DNA of 35,473 bases from Pseudomonadota bacterium (GTDB taxonomy: Bacteria; Pseudomonadota; Gammaproteobacteria; Burkholderiales; Burkholderiaceae_D): positions 1-35,473 of the forward strand of contig JAEXJM010000025.1 in assembly GCA_023449275.1 (NCBI GenBank), read 5' to 3'. The notes under the pieces are model-generated. The model ran no database searches. It was not told the origin of the DNA and saw nothing but the letters and a program-made list of their open reading frames with translations. Position 1 is the stretch's first letter. Every line of letters begins with the position of its first letter. Shown one piece after another: positions 25,824 through 34,690 of this stretch. Made by a program: the position numbers and the translations under genes.

Positions 25824-26296
25824 GAAACTACCGATTCTGATGGAGAGAATTGTTTATGAAGTGCCTGATTCAGCGCTTCCCTGAGGCCGGATGCCCTTTC
25901 CGTTCTAACGTTCGTTGCATTCACATCCTTAGCGCGTTTGGGCACTGACCAGATGGAATCCGGGAAATGCCGATCGTTTTCAAAACGCGGTATGACGTGC
26001 CAGTGAAGATGCGGAACCATATTTCCGAAAGAAGCCAGATTGATTTTATCCGCCTGCATGACATCCCTGACGACTTTCTCGACCGTCCAGACCACACTCA
26101 TCATTTCGAACCGTTCCGCCTCGGAAAGATCGGTCATTTCACGGACATGTCCATTCCAGATAACCCTGCAAAACCCCGGATAATCCGTGTCGTTGACCTG
26201 AATCACCCGCCATTTGTCGTTTGAGAAAACCGTTTCTTCCGGTTTGAACGAACACAGTTCACAATCATTTTTCATTTTCGGATTTTCTTTTGCCAT
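25820..26296 (-). CDS. HIT family hydrolase
   Basis: This 158-residue protein belongs to the histidine triad nucleotide-hydrolase or transferase superfamily; the triad HLHWHVIPRF places histidines at 96, 98 and 100. An N-terminal DCELC resembles the CxxC found in related HIT proteins, followed by a WRVIQVNDTDYPGFCRVIW segment. ATG 26296 is chosen because it overlaps the upstream gene stop as TAATG; ATG 26275 (MKNDCELC) is also plausible. The substrate (purine nucleotide conjugates in the family) is unknown. It is coupled to ubiE by a 4-base overlap. Confidence 0.9.
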   Translation of the reverse strand: MAKENPKMKNDCELCSFKPEETVFSNDKWRVIQVNDTDYPGFCRVIWNGHVREMTDLSEAERFEMMSVVWTVEKVVRDVMQADKINLASFGNMVPHLHWHVIPRFENDRHFPDSIWSVPKRAKDVNATNVRTERASGLREALNQALHKQFSPSESVVS

Positions 26297-26787
26297 TATC
26301 CCAAAAGACGGGCAAATTCCCGCCATGTTTCATTGGGAACATACAGTAACAACCATGTCATCAGGATATAGCGCGCAAATTTGCCTATGGTCATGTATCC
26401 CACGCAAGGCCAGAAAGGCAATTTCAGCCAGCCCGCCAGCGTGCAGAGCGGATCGCCGATCCCCGGCATCCATCCCAGCAACATGGTTTTTGCGCCATAT
26501 TTTTCCAGCCAGCCGAACCACCGTGTTTTCCTTTCTCGGGCAAACGCGGCCTTGGCCCCGAATCCCATCCAGTAATTCAGGATTCCACCCAGCGTATTGC
26601 CGATTGTCGCGACAACCATCACAGGCCAGAACATGGAAGGAGAGGAGGCGACGACGGCGAACACGGCCGGTTCCGACCCCATGGGCAATAGTGTCGCCGA
26701 GACAAAACAGATAATAAAGACCGATGTCAACCCGATCTCGGGAATAGCCAGATACGACATTAACCAGTGAACGGAAGATTCGATCAT
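26296..26787 (-). CDS. yqaA: YqaA/DedA-like (VTT domain) membrane protein
   Basis: This 163-residue inner-membrane protein is of the YqaA branch of the DedA/SNARE-associated (VTT) superfamily. It shows four or five hydrophobic stretches and the conserved LPMGSEP..A, GNTLGGILNYWMGF and GDPLCTLAGW..LPFWPC segments. The superfamily is linked to membrane lipid (undecaprenyl phosphate, phospholipid) transport and homeostasis; no specific role for YqaA can be claimed. It is first gene of the yqaA-HIT-ubiE-Tim44 operon and is divergent from ilvA over a 154-base gap. Confidence 0.88.
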   Translation of the reverse strand: MIESSVHWLMSYLAIPEIGLTSVFIICFVSATLLPMGSEPAVFAVVASSPSMFWPVMVVATIGNTLGGILNYWMGFGAKAAFARERKTRWFGWLEKYGAKTMLLGWMPGIGDPLCTLAGWLKLPFWPCVGYMTIGKFARYILMTWLLLYVPNETWREFARLLG

Positions 26788-26900
26788 TTTATAAAATTTT
26801 CAGTTATTCGCATCGAATGCCGTTTTCGATCCGATGATGTCGGCAATACACATACCTGCCCTGAAATGAGAAAAAAAACAAGGCAGCCTGTAACGCGGAT

Positions 26901-26906
26901 TATAAT
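26901..26906 (+). promoter_or_regulatory. Possible -10 box for ilvA
   Basis: A perfect TATAAT lies 35 bases upstream of the ilvA ATG, in the divergent gap with yqaA. No good -35 hexamer is found 15-19 bases upstream, so the call rests on the -10 alone. The leader is too short and lacks a branched-chain-rich leader peptide, so attenuation is not supported. Confidence 0.35.
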
Positions 26907-26941
26907 GGTGCGAAAAATTACAAGCCTTGTCCAGCATCATC

Positions 26942-28471
26942 ATGACTGATTACTTAAAAAAAATTCTTACTGCACGTGTCTACGACATTGCTGTCGAATC
27001 CCCTCTTGAATTCGCACCCAGCCTTTCCGAACGGACAGGAAACCGGATTCTGTTGAAGCGCGAGGACGTTCAAAGCGTCTTCAGTTTCAAGTTGAGAGGC
27101 GCATACAACAAGATGGCCCATTTGTCCCCTGAACAACTGGCCAATGGCGTCATTTGCGCATCTGCCGGAAACCACGCACAAGGTGTTGCCCTGTCGGCGA
27201 AACGGCTTGGATGCAAGGCCATCATTGCCATGCCGACGACAACGCCTCCCCTGAAAATCGAGGCCGTCAAGGCACACGGTGGCGATAATGTGGAAATCGT
27301 TTTGCACGGCGATTCTTTTTCGGATACCTGTGAACACGCGATGACGCTGGAAAAGAAGCACCATCTGACCTTCATTCACCCCTTTGACGATCCGGACGTC
27401 ATTGCAGGACAAGGCACAATCGGAATGGAAATCCTCCGCCAGCATTCCAAGCCCATCCACGCCATTTTCGTTCCCGTCGGCGGTGGCGGCCTGATCGCCG
27501 GAATTGCCGCCTATGTCAAGCAAATCCGTCCGGAAATCAGGATAATCGGAGTGGAAACAGTCGATTCCTGCGCCATGAAACAAAGCCTTGAATCCGGCAG
27601 CCGTGTCAACCTGCCTGATGTCGGTCTTTTTTCAGACGGTACAGCTGTCAAGCTGGTCGGTGAAGAAACCTTCCGTATATCGAAAGAAAATGTCGATGAC
27701 ATCGTTCTTGTCGATACGGACGACGTTTGTGCCGCCATCAAGGATGTTTTTCTCGATACCCGCAGCATTCTGGAACCGGCGGGTGCGCTGGCCATCGCCG
27801 GCATCAAAAACTATATCGAGCAAAACGAGGAGGCGGGACACCCGTTGAAAGGTGAAACGATGGTTGCCGTGACATCCGGCGCCAACATGAATTTTGACCG
27901 CCTGCGTTTCGTCGCGGAACGAGCCGACGTCGGTGAAAACAAAGAAGCTGTTTTAGCCGTCACGATTCCGGAAGAACGCGGCAGTTTCAAACGTTTCTGC
28001 GAACTGATCGGAGCCAGACACGTCACCGAATTCAACTACCGCATCAGTGATGAAAAAGCGGCTCACGTTTTTGTCGGTGTCGAAGTCAAGAACCGCAAGG
28101 AAAAGAAAGACATCATCGACACGCTTGAGCAAAACAATTACAAAACCATCGATTTGAGCGATGATGAGCTCGGCAAGCTTCATATCCGCTATATGGTAGG
28201 CGGCAAGAGTCCGTTCGCGAAAGACGAACTGCTCTACCGTTTCGAATTCCCTGAACGACCGGGAGCCCTGATGCGTTTCCTGTCCTCGATGGCTCCCGAC
28301 TGGAATATCAGCCTTTTCCATTATCGCAATCACGGTGCCGATTATGGCCGCGTACTGGTGGGATTGCAGGTACCACAGAAAGACATGGATGCTTTTGGCG
28401 AATTCCTGTCCAATGTCGGTTATCCTTATTGGAACGAAAGCGATAATCCGGTTTATCGCCTGTTTCTGTAA
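26942..28471 (+). CDS. ilvA: Biosynthetic threonine ammonia-lyase IlvA
   Basis: This 509-residue PLP enzyme deaminates threonine to 2-oxobutanoate, the first step to isoleucine. The PLP lysine is Lys50 in SVFSFKLRGAYN; SAGNHAQGVA and the phosphate loop GGGGLIAG follow. The C-terminal part (about 325-505) contains two ACT-like regulatory domains (VLAVTIPEERGSFKRFCE and YRFEFPERPGALMRFL), as in the isoleucine-inhibited biosynthetic enzyme rather than the short catabolic TdcB. ATG 26942 is chosen over TTG 26927 to match the usual DYLKKILTARVYD start. queF follows after 23 bases. Confidence 0.96.
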   Translation: MTDYLKKILTARVYDIAVESPLEFAPSLSERTGNRILLKREDVQSVFSFKLRGAYNKMAHLSPEQLANGVICASAGNHAQGVALSAKRLGCKAIIAMPTTTPPLKIEAVKAHGGDNVEIVLHGDSFSDTCEHAMTLEKKHHLTFIHPFDDPDVIAGQGTIGMEILRQHSKPIHAIFVPVGGGGLIAGIAAYVKQIRPEIRIIGVETVDSCAMKQSLESGSRVNLPDVGLFSDGTAVKLVGEETFRISKENVDDIVLVDTDDVCAAIKDVFLDTRSILEPAGALAIAGIKNYIEQNEEAGHPLKGETMVAVTSGANMNFDRLRFVAERADVGENKEAVLAVTIPEERGSFKRFCELIGARHVTEFNYRISDEKAAHVFVGVEVKNRKEKKDIIDTLEQNNYKTIDLSDDELGKLHIRYMVGGKSPFAKDELLYRFEFPERPGALMRFLSSMAPDWNISLFHYRNHGADYGRVLVGLQVPQKDMDAFGEFLSNVGYPYWNESDNPVYRLFL

Positions 28472-28494
28472 ACACTTATTTTTCGGATTGCACC

Positions 28495-29334
28495 ATGACA
28501 GCCAGTGACAACATGAAAAATTCGCCCCTCGGACAATCAACGACTTATCCGACCCGATACGACGCATCCCTGTTGTTTCCGATAGAACGCAAACCCATGC
28601 GTGAGAAACTGGGCATTAACGGATCGCTTCCCTTTTTCGGGCTCGATTTCTGGAATGCATACGAACTGTCGTGGCTCAATCTCAGGGGAAAACCGCAAGT
28701 CGGGATCATGAATTTTTCGGTTTCCGCCGATTCGCCCAATATCGTGGAATCGAAATCGCTGAAACTGTATCTCAATTCCTTCACCCAGACCCGGATAGAT
28801 GAAGTCGGCGACCTGATCCAGATTCTGCGAACCGATTTGAGCGACGCTTTCGGATCACCTGTCCAGGTTTCGATCAGGCAGCCGGACGTGTTCCCGACAA
28901 TAAAACTGGAAGAATTGAACGGACTGTCGCTCGACAGGCTGGATATCGGAGTGGACCAGTACACACCCGATCCATCTTTTTTGAAAAGCAATGCTGAAGA
29001 ATTCCCGGTTGAAGAAACGCTCGTTTCCAACCTTCTGAAAACAAACTGTCCTGTCACCGGGCAACCAGACTGGGCCAGTCTGCAAATACATTATGTCGGT
29101 CCTCAAATCGATCAGGAAGGATTGCTGAAATACATCATCAGCCTGCGGTCATCCGAAGATTTCCATGAACAGTGTGTCGAACGGATATTCATGGACATCC
29201 TGAAAATGTGCAAACCGCAAAGCCTGACGGTTTACGCCCGTTATACACGGCGTGGAGGTATCGATATCAACCCCTGGCGAAGCAATTTTTCGTCAGGTAA
29301 AAGACCGCAAATGCTTCGGCATGCACGCCAGTAA
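28495..29334 (+). CDS. queF: NADPH-dependent 7-cyano-7-deazaguanine reductase QueF
   Basis: This 279-residue long-form (type II, E. coli-like) QueF reduces preQ0 to preQ1 in queuosine biosynthesis. The NADPH/QueF motif ESKSLKLYL is at 85-93, the catalytic Cys185 lies in KTNCPVTGQPDW with Asp192, and EDFHEQCVERI is in the second T-fold half. The 23-base gap after ilvA has no room for a preQ1 riboswitch, so it is probably read through from ilvA. No other queuosine gene is in the window. Confidence 0.95.
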   Translation: MTASDNMKNSPLGQSTTYPTRYDASLLFPIERKPMREKLGINGSLPFFGLDFWNAYELSWLNLRGKPQVGIMNFSVSADSPNIVESKSLKLYLNSFTQTRIDEVGDLIQILRTDLSDAFGSPVQVSIRQPDVFPTIKLEELNGLSLDRLDIGVDQYTPDPSFLKSNAEEFPVEETLVSNLLKTNCPVTGQPDWASLQIHYVGPQIDQEGLLKYIISLRSSEDFHEQCVERIFMDILKMCKPQSLTVYARYTRRGGIDINPWRSNFSSGKRPQMLRHARQ

Positions 29335-29394
29335 TTCGCTTTTAAAGGCCTGCTGATTTGAGCATCGACATGGCCCGTGCCGACAAGTGCATTT

Positions 29395-29400
29395 TATAAT
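29395..29400 (+). promoter_or_regulatory. Possible -10 box for ptsN-hprK
   Basis: A perfect TATAAT lies 26 bases before the ptsN ATG in the 92-base gap after queF. The sequence 17 bases upstream (GGCCCG) does not resemble a -35 box, so activator help or a false match is possible. Confidence 0.35.
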
Positions 29401-29426
29401 TCATTTCCTACGATAGCGGATTATTT

Positions 29427-29903
29427 ATGGTTACGAACCTTTCCAAAATCCTGCCGCCAGAAAACATTGTTCTCGACCTTGAAGTATCAAGCAAGAAACG
29501 GGTATTCGAACAGGCAGGCCTTATTTTCGAGAACAATTTCGGTATTTCGCGTTCAGCCGTTACCGATAATCTTTTTGCACGGGAAAGTCTGGGAACCACC
29601 GGATTGGGATACGGCGTTGCCGTACCACATGGCAGAATCGAAGGCCTGAAAACGCCAATAGCCGCCTTTGTCAGATTATCGAAACCCGTACCATTCGAAG
29701 CTCCGGACGGCAATCCCGTCAATTTGCTGTTTTTCCTGCTGATCCCACAGAACGTCACCCAGCAGCATCTGGAAATTCTCTCCGAAATCGCGGCGATGTT
29801 CTCCGACAGTGCCTGTCGTGCTTTCCTCACGAACGAGCCAGGCAGGGAAAAAATTCACGACGTCATCATCAACTGGAAACCCGGACAGCAACTTCCTTCC
29901 TGA
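29427..29903 (+). CDS. ptsN: Nitrogen-PTS phosphotransfer protein EIIA-Ntr
   Basis: This 158-residue cytoplasmic EIIA-Ntr receives phosphate from the nitrogen-branch PTS and regulates targets such as potassium transport and sensor kinases in other bacteria. The phospho-acceptor is His68 in VAVPHGR. LFARESLGTTGLGYG before it and NLLFFLLIPQ plus HLEILSEIAAMFSD after it are family hallmarks. GCGGAT about 8 bases before ATG may act as the ribosome site. It is followed by hprK after 25 bases. Confidence 0.95.
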   Translation: MVTNLSKILPPENIVLDLEVSSKKRVFEQAGLIFENNFGISRSAVTDNLFARESLGTTGLGYGVAVPHGRIEGLKTPIAAFVRLSKPVPFEAPDGNPVNLLFFLLIPQNVTQQHLEILSEIAAMFSDSACRAFLTNEPGREKIHDVIINWKPGQQLPS

Positions 29904-29928
29904 ATTCACTCAATAAACGATCAATACC

Positions 29929-30876
29929 ATGTCGACACCTACATCCCTGACCATACAGCGTTTATATGCAAACAATCGGGACGCCCTGAAACTGACCTGG
30001 TTTGCCGGTCTGGATGGCGGAAACAGGCAAGTCTCAAGCGGAAGCGGGCTGGCGGCTGATCAGGTAGGACATCTGAACCTGATTCATCCGATGCGGATTC
30101 AGGTTTTCGGACGACAGGAAATCACGTATTATGAAAGATTGTCCCCTGAATCACGCGCCTATCTCGTTCATGAAATCGCCGATTGCAATCCGCCAGCGCT
30201 GATCATTGCCCGCAATCTGGATGTGCCACCTGACATTCACGCCATCTGTAACGAGAATAATATTCCATTGTTCACCACATCTTTGTCGGCTGCCGAAGTG
30301 ATCGATTACCTGCGGGTGTATCTTTCCAAGCAACTGGCTTTGCGGATCATCATGCATGGCGTTTTCATGGATGTGCTTGGCGTCGGCGTTCTGATCACCG
30401 GCGATTCCGGTCTGGGCAAAAGCGAGCTTGGCCTGGAACTGATTACCCGAAACCACGGCCTCGTCGCCGATGATGCGGTTGAATTTTCCCGAATCGCGCC
30501 GAATGTCATTGAAGGCCGTGCCCCGATGCTCCTGCAAAATCTTCTGGAAGTGCGGGGACTGGGTTTGCTGGATATCCGCGCCATTTTCGGCGAAACAGCC
30601 GTTCGCCGGAAAATGCAGTTGAAGCTTATCGTTCACCTGACACGTATGAGAACGGGAGATGAAGACATCGACCGCTTGCCAATCCATTCCCCGACACAGG
30701 AAATTCTCGGGCTTCCCATCCGGAAAACCGTCATTCCGGTCGCAGCGGGCAGAAATATCGCCGTCCTGCTCGAAGCAGCCGTCAGAAACACCATCATGCA
30801 ACTGCGCGGATTCAACACCATGGAAGAATTCATGGAGCGACAGAGAAAAGCCATGATGAAAGATGAACCGCTTTAA
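29929..30876 (+). CDS. hprK: HPr kinase/phosphorylase
   Basis: This 315-residue bifunctional enzyme phosphorylates and dephosphorylates a serine of HPr-type proteins. The P-loop GDSGLGKS is at 158-165, a conserved histidine at 143 (MHGVFMDVLGVGVLI), and the family signature LEVRGLGLLDIRAIFG at 206-221. The N-terminal domain (1-130) is the usual DRTGG-like fold, with LAADQVGHLNLIHPMRIQVFG. In Betaproteobacteria it is typically encoded beside ptsN and rapZ, as here. HPr itself is not in the window. Confidence 0.96.
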   Translation: MSTPTSLTIQRLYANNRDALKLTWFAGLDGGNRQVSSGSGLAADQVGHLNLIHPMRIQVFGRQEITYYERLSPESRAYLVHEIADCNPPALIIARNLDVPPDIHAICNENNIPLFTTSLSAAEVIDYLRVYLSKQLALRIIMHGVFMDVLGVGVLITGDSGLGKSELGLELITRNHGLVADDAVEFSRIAPNVIEGRAPMLLQNLLEVRGLGLLDIRAIFGETAVRRKMQLKLIVHLTRMRTGDEDIDRLPIHSPTQEILGLPIRKTVIPVAAGRNIAVLLEAAVRNTIMQLRGFNTMEEFMERQRKAMMKDEPL

Positions 30877-30953
30877 TCAAAGGCTCCTTTTTGCCGGATC
30901 ATTGTGGTAGGCTGTCAGAAATGGAATGACTTTCTTTTCAACCGCCATATAGC

Positions 30954-31826
30954 ATGCAAATCATCATCATCACCGGTATATCGGGTTCCGGAAAATCAGT
31001 GGCCTTGAATGCACTGGAAGATGCCGGTTATTTTTGTGTCGATAATCTGCCACCTGTCCTGCTTTCTAGGCTGGTCGAAACCAGACTGGAAGACAATGAG
31101 GACAAGTTGGCCGTTGCCGTTGACTCCAGAAGTGCCGCATCGCTGACAGACCTGCCCAAAAGCGTCATCGAACTTAAAGACCGGGGTCACGCTGTCCATG
31201 TTCTCTTCCTGACAGCCGATGACCATTCGCTGATCAACCGTTTTTCCGAGACAAGGCGCAGTCACCCCCTGTCTCATCGCCTGCCCAAGGGAACCAATTT
31301 GTCCGATGACCGGACACTCGTCGAGGCCATCCGGGAAGAACGCGCCATGATGTCCGACATCCAGATGATCGGACAGGTTATCGACACGTCCAATTCCAAT
31401 TCCAACCAGTTACGCAACCGGGTCAAGGAACTGGTCGCAATCGAACAGTCGCCATTAACCCTCCATTTTGAATCCTTCGGTTTCAAATTCGGTGTTCCGC
31501 TGGATGCGGACATTATTTTCGATGTCAGAAGTCTGCCGAACCCTTATTACGACATGCGCCTGAGGCCACTGACCGGCAAGGACAAGGCGGTGAAGGAATT
31601 TCTGGAATCCCAGCCGGACGTTGCCGAACTTTTGAAAGACATCCGCAAATTCGTCGAAAAATGGCTCCCGTCCTTCCGTCGCGACAACCGCAGTTATCTG
31701 ACGGTAGCGCTCGGCTGCACGGGCGGCCAACATCGTTCCGTCTACATGGTCGAACAACTGGCCCGTCACTTTCGCAAAAAAGAACAGGTCGTCACCCGAC
31801 ACAGGGAACTGGCCGGCAAAAAATAA
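30954..31826 (+). CDS. rapZ: RNase adapter / nucleotide-binding protein RapZ
   Basis: This 290-residue RapZ (YvcJ family) binds nucleotides, and in E. coli guides RNase E to the small RNA GlmZ to control amino-sugar synthesis. Walker A GISGSGKS is at 8-15, followed by DNLPP; the C-terminal LGCTGGQHRSVYMVEQL (about 260-276) belongs to the RNA- and ligand-binding domain. ATG 30954 follows hprK by 77 bases. Whether a GlmZ-like target exists in this organism is unknown. Its stop and that of convergent mutY are separated by one base. Confidence 0.95.
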   Translation: MQIIIITGISGSGKSVALNALEDAGYFCVDNLPPVLLSRLVETRLEDNEDKLAVAVDSRSAASLTDLPKSVIELKDRGHAVHVLFLTADDHSLINRFSETRRSHPLSHRLPKGTNLSDDRTLVEAIREERAMMSDIQMIGQVIDTSNSNSNQLRNRVKELVAIEQSPLTLHFESFGFKFGVPLDADIIFDVRSLPNPYYDMRLRPLTGKDKAVKEFLESQPDVAELLKDIRKFVEKWLPSFRRDNRSYLTVALGCTGGQHRSVYMVEQLARHFRKKEQVVTRHRELAGKK

Positions 31827-31827
31827 A

Positions 31828-32961
31828 TCAGTCGGCCAATCTCAATGTCTGCTGACGCAGTGAATCGTTCAGCAGCTTTCTGACCGGCGCCGGCAAAGGC
31901 GCGTCATCAAGCCGCTTCATATCATACCAGACACACTCTGTTTCCCCGACATGCACATAGCGCTCATCAAGCCTGATGAGACAGGGCGTTATCTGCAGAC
32001 GGAAGTGTGAAAACACATGTGTAAACGGTTCGAGGAACTGGAAAGAAGACGGTTTTCCAAAAGAATCGGCCAGCGATTTCAACCGGGACATATCGACCAT
32101 CCTGTCATTGTCCGCTTCAGGAGACAACTCAAATTCTGGAAGAGACAACAAACCGCCCCAGATGCCGATCTCAGGCCTTTTTTCAAGCAAGATCTTCCCA
32201 TCCGAAAGCAATACCAGCATGACCGTTTTTCTGGTCGGAGAGACTTTTTTCGTTTTTTTGGCAGGTAGTTCACTGATCCTGTTTTCAGCGAGAGCGACAC
32301 AGGAAGCTGAAAAAGGACATACCGGACAATCCGGTTTGCTTCTGACACAAACTGTTGCCCCGAGATCCATCAGCCCCTGCGTATAGGCTTCCAGATCGGA
32401 TTCCGGCAACAGTTCATACGCCAGATTCCACAGTTTTTCTTTTGCTGACTTGTCACTGGCCTGCCCGGCAATACCGAAGAGGCGGGAAAAGACACGAACG
32501 ACATTGCCATCCAGAATGGCAGCGCGGATTCCTGCCGAGAAAACAGCGATTGCCGCCGCTGTGGATTTCCCGATGCCGGGCAAGGCTTCCAGCAGTAAAG
32601 GGTCTGATGGAAAAATGCCTTTGTATTCTTCAACGACGATTTTCGCACATCGGTGAAGGTTTCTCGCCCGTGAATAATATCCCAGTCCACTCCAGTACGA
32701 CATCACTTCGTCAGATTCGGCATTTGCCAGTGAGAATACATCCGGAAAACGTTCCAGAAACCGCAAGTAGTAGGGAATGACGGTGGCCACCTGCGTTTGT
32801 TGCAACATGATTTCCGACAGCCAAATCCGGTAGGTATCCCGGGTATTTTGCCAGGGAAGCGCATGCCGACCATGCTGTTTCTGCCATGCGACCAGTATTT
32901 GCGCAAATGGGATGGAAGAAGTGACGATACTGCCAGATTCAGGCAATTTTTCTTTGATCAT
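31828..32961 (-). CDS. mutY: A/G-specific adenine glycosylase MutY
   Basis: This 377-residue repair enzyme removes adenine mispaired with 8-oxoguanine. Catalytic Glu50 lies in SEIMLQQTQVATV; the helix-hairpin-helix is ALPGIGKSTAAAI and Asp151 in ILDGNVVRV. A 4Fe-4S cluster is indicated by Cys205, Cys212, Cys215 and Cys221 (C-x6-C-x2-C-x5-C). The C-terminal Nudix-like 8-oxoguanine recognition domain follows residue about 240. ATG 32961 is preferred over an in-frame TTG at 33009; neither has a strong ribosome site. It is divergent from lolB over 161 bases. Confidence 0.96.
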   Translation of the reverse strand: MIKEKLPESGSIVTSSIPFAQILVAWQKQHGRHALPWQNTRDTYRIWLSEIMLQQTQVATVIPYYLRFLERFPDVFSLANAESDEVMSYWSGLGYYSRARNLHRCAKIVVEEYKGIFPSDPLLLEALPGIGKSTAAAIAVFSAGIRAAILDGNVVRVFSRLFGIAGQASDKSAKEKLWNLAYELLPESDLEAYTQGLMDLGATVCVRSKPDCPVCPFSASCVALAENRISELPAKKTKKVSPTRKTVMLVLLSDGKILLEKRPEIGIWGGLLSLPEFELSPEADNDRMVDMSRLKSLADSFGKPSSFQFLEPFTHVFSHFRLQITPCLIRLDERYVHVGETECVWYDMKRLDDAPLPAPVRKLLNDSLRQQTLRLAD

Positions 32962-33023
32962 ATAAAAAAACCGGTAACTGCCTTGCCTGACCGTTCGCGA
33001 TTTTATCAAGCTGGCAACACAAT

Positions 33024-33054
33024 TTTACAAATAGTCATTCCCGTATGTTATAGA
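33024..33054 (+). promoter_or_regulatory. Possible sigma-70 promoter for lolB-ispE
   Basis: TTTACA at 33024-33029 and TATAGA at 33049-33054 form a candidate -35/-10 pair with 19-base spacing (one or two bases longer than ideal), about 70 bases upstream of the lolB ATG in the gap with divergent mutY. Confidence 0.4.
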
Positions 33055-33122
33055 ATGCCTCCAAAAGCATGCCAATGGTACGGCATTCCGGTTTTATCCA
33101 GTCACACATTTTCAGCCAAAAG

Positions 33123-33764
33123 ATGAAAAACATTTTTTCCCATCTATTGAAAAGAACGGGATTGATCACCGTCATTCTAGTCTCAATCGGTGTAACAGGT
33201 TGTTCCACCATCAAATCCGTCACCCCAACCCGGCTCTTCAACTGGGAAACACAGCGCCAATGCGTCGATAAGGTCAATATCAAGGGACGTTTCTCCATCC
33301 GGTACAAACTGGATGGCCATGAAGAATCACTCCACGGCAAATTCAATTGGGAACAGAAACCCGAACTGACTGTCATCACCTTCCAGACACCTCTTGGCCA
33401 AACGATGGCAAAAATAGATGTCGGACCTCATATGACGACGTTCACGACCCCGAATCGTGCACCGCAAAGTGCTCCCGACGCCGAAGAACTGATCCGATCC
33501 CGGCTCGGCTGGACATTGCCGGTTTCCGGAATGAAAGGCTGGTTGCAGGGTTGTGCAACGGACTCCGCTGGGAAACCGTTTATCGCCTCGCCAAAAGCGA
33601 CACAGGTGATCACGAATGACGGCTGGCAGATCAATTACCCGAGCTGGATCGAAGGTCCGACAATGCCGCTTCCCAAACGTATCGATATGCTCAAGGGAAG
33701 CAAGGGTGCCAGAAACGACGTCGACATCAATATGAAGCTGGTTATTGATGAATGGAACTTTTAA
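33123..33764 (+). CDS. lolB: Outer-membrane lipoprotein receptor LolB
   Basis: This 213-residue lipoprotein accepts lipoproteins from LolA and inserts them in the outer membrane. It has a signal sequence with lipobox GVTG|C, lipidated Cys27, then a LolB-type beta-barrel with KGRFSIRYK and GKFNWEQ (VNIKGRFSIRY, HGKFNWE). Starting at ATG 33123 places the lipobox correctly; an upstream in-frame start at 33069 would displace the signal peptide. lolB-ispE-tRNA-prs is the usual Burkholderiales order, which supports the call. ispE begins 13 bases downstream. Confidence 0.93.
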   Translation: MKNIFSHLLKRTGLITVILVSIGVTGCSTIKSVTPTRLFNWETQRQCVDKVNIKGRFSIRYKLDGHEESLHGKFNWEQKPELTVITFQTPLGQTMAKIDVGPHMTTFTTPNRAPQSAPDAEELIRSRLGWTLPVSGMKGWLQGCATDSAGKPFIASPKATQVITNDGWQINYPSWIEGPTMPLPKRIDMLKGSKGARNDVDINMKLVIDEWNF

Positions 33765-33776
33765 ACGGCAACAAAC

Positions 33777-34667
33777 ATGTCGAAATCTTCTTTTCATAAC
33801 TGCCCGGCTCCAGCCAAACTCAATCTTTTTTTACATGTCATCGGCCGCAAGCCGGACGGGTACCACCTCCTGCAAAGTGTCTTCCAGCTAATCGACCTTT
33901 GCGATTATCTTCATTTCGAGTACCGTGACGATGGAAAAATCAGGCGTCTTTCAGGAAACGAACAGGTGCCCGAAGAAGACGATCTGGTCATCCGGGCGGC
34001 AAGACTGCTGCAAAAAACCGCCAGCGAACGCAATCCCGGACAACTGCCCGGAGCGAATATCGGAATTGAAAAAAACATTCCGATGGGAGGAGGCCTTGGC
34101 GGAGGTTCTTCCGACGCGGCAACAACCCTGCTCGTTTTGAACCGTCTCTGGGATTGCGGCCTCAACAGGGAAGAACTGATGGCATTGGGCGTGCAACTGG
34201 GAGCCGATGTTCCCTTTTTCATTTTCGGTGAAAATGCCTATGCTGAGGGCATCGGCGAGAAACTCTCGGCCATCAACACGCCCGGAGGATTTTTCGTTGT
34301 CATCAAACCACCCGTTTCCGTACCGACGGCGGACATATTTCGTTCCGGGGAATTGACAAGAAACACGGAACCCATCAAAATAGCGGACTTTCCCGGTATT
34401 TATAAAAATTTGCCCGGTTTCGGTAAAAATGATTTGCAGGCTGTTGCCGCAACACTTTTTCCTGAAATCGCCACGGCCCTTGATGCGCTCGGTCGGTATG
34501 GGAAAGCCCGGATGACCGGGTCCGGAGCATGTGTTTTTGCCCGGTTCGGGAATGAAACGGAAGCTGAAGAAGTCGCTGCCAGCCTTTCCGGTAATTGGAA
34601 AGTCTGGGCAGTCAAAGGTTTGCAAACTCATCCACTTGAAGTCTTGTTTGGCAGCAAAAGTGAATGA
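33777..34667 (+). CDS. ispE: 4-diphosphocytidyl-2-C-methyl-D-erythritol kinase IspE
   Basis: This 296-residue GHMP kinase phosphorylates CDP-methylerythritol in the non-mevalonate isoprenoid pathway. Lys14 (APAKLNLFLH) and Asp145 (GADVPFF) match the two catalytic residues known from E. coli IspE; the ATP loop PMGGGLGGGSSDAATTL spans 102-118; the C-terminal motif MTGSGACVFARF is present. It feeds isoprenoid precursors to quinones, linking loosely to ubiE and ubiB elsewhere in the window. Confidence 0.96.
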   Translation: MSKSSFHNCPAPAKLNLFLHVIGRKPDGYHLLQSVFQLIDLCDYLHFEYRDDGKIRRLSGNEQVPEEDDLVIRAARLLQKTASERNPGQLPGANIGIEKNIPMGGGLGGGSSDAATTLLVLNRLWDCGLNREELMALGVQLGADVPFFIFGENAYAEGIGEKLSAINTPGGFFVVIKPPVSVPTADIFRSGELTRNTEPIKIADFPGIYKNLPGFGKNDLQAVAATLFPEIATALDALGRYGKARMTGSGACVFARFGNETEAEEVAASLSGNWKVWAVKGLQTHPLEVLFGSKSE

Positions 34668-34690
34668 TGCCGTTTTTATCAGTGCTCGGT

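Noticed and set aside
28472..28494. preQ1 riboswitch before queF
   Set aside because: The gap between ilvA and queF is 23 bases, too short for the aptamer, and no preQ1-I pattern occurs in the end of ilvA.
29335..29426. Sigma-54 promoter before ptsN (TGGCCCG near 29371)
   Set aside because: The GG at this site is not followed by GC at the required 10-base spacing; the match is to the -24 half only.
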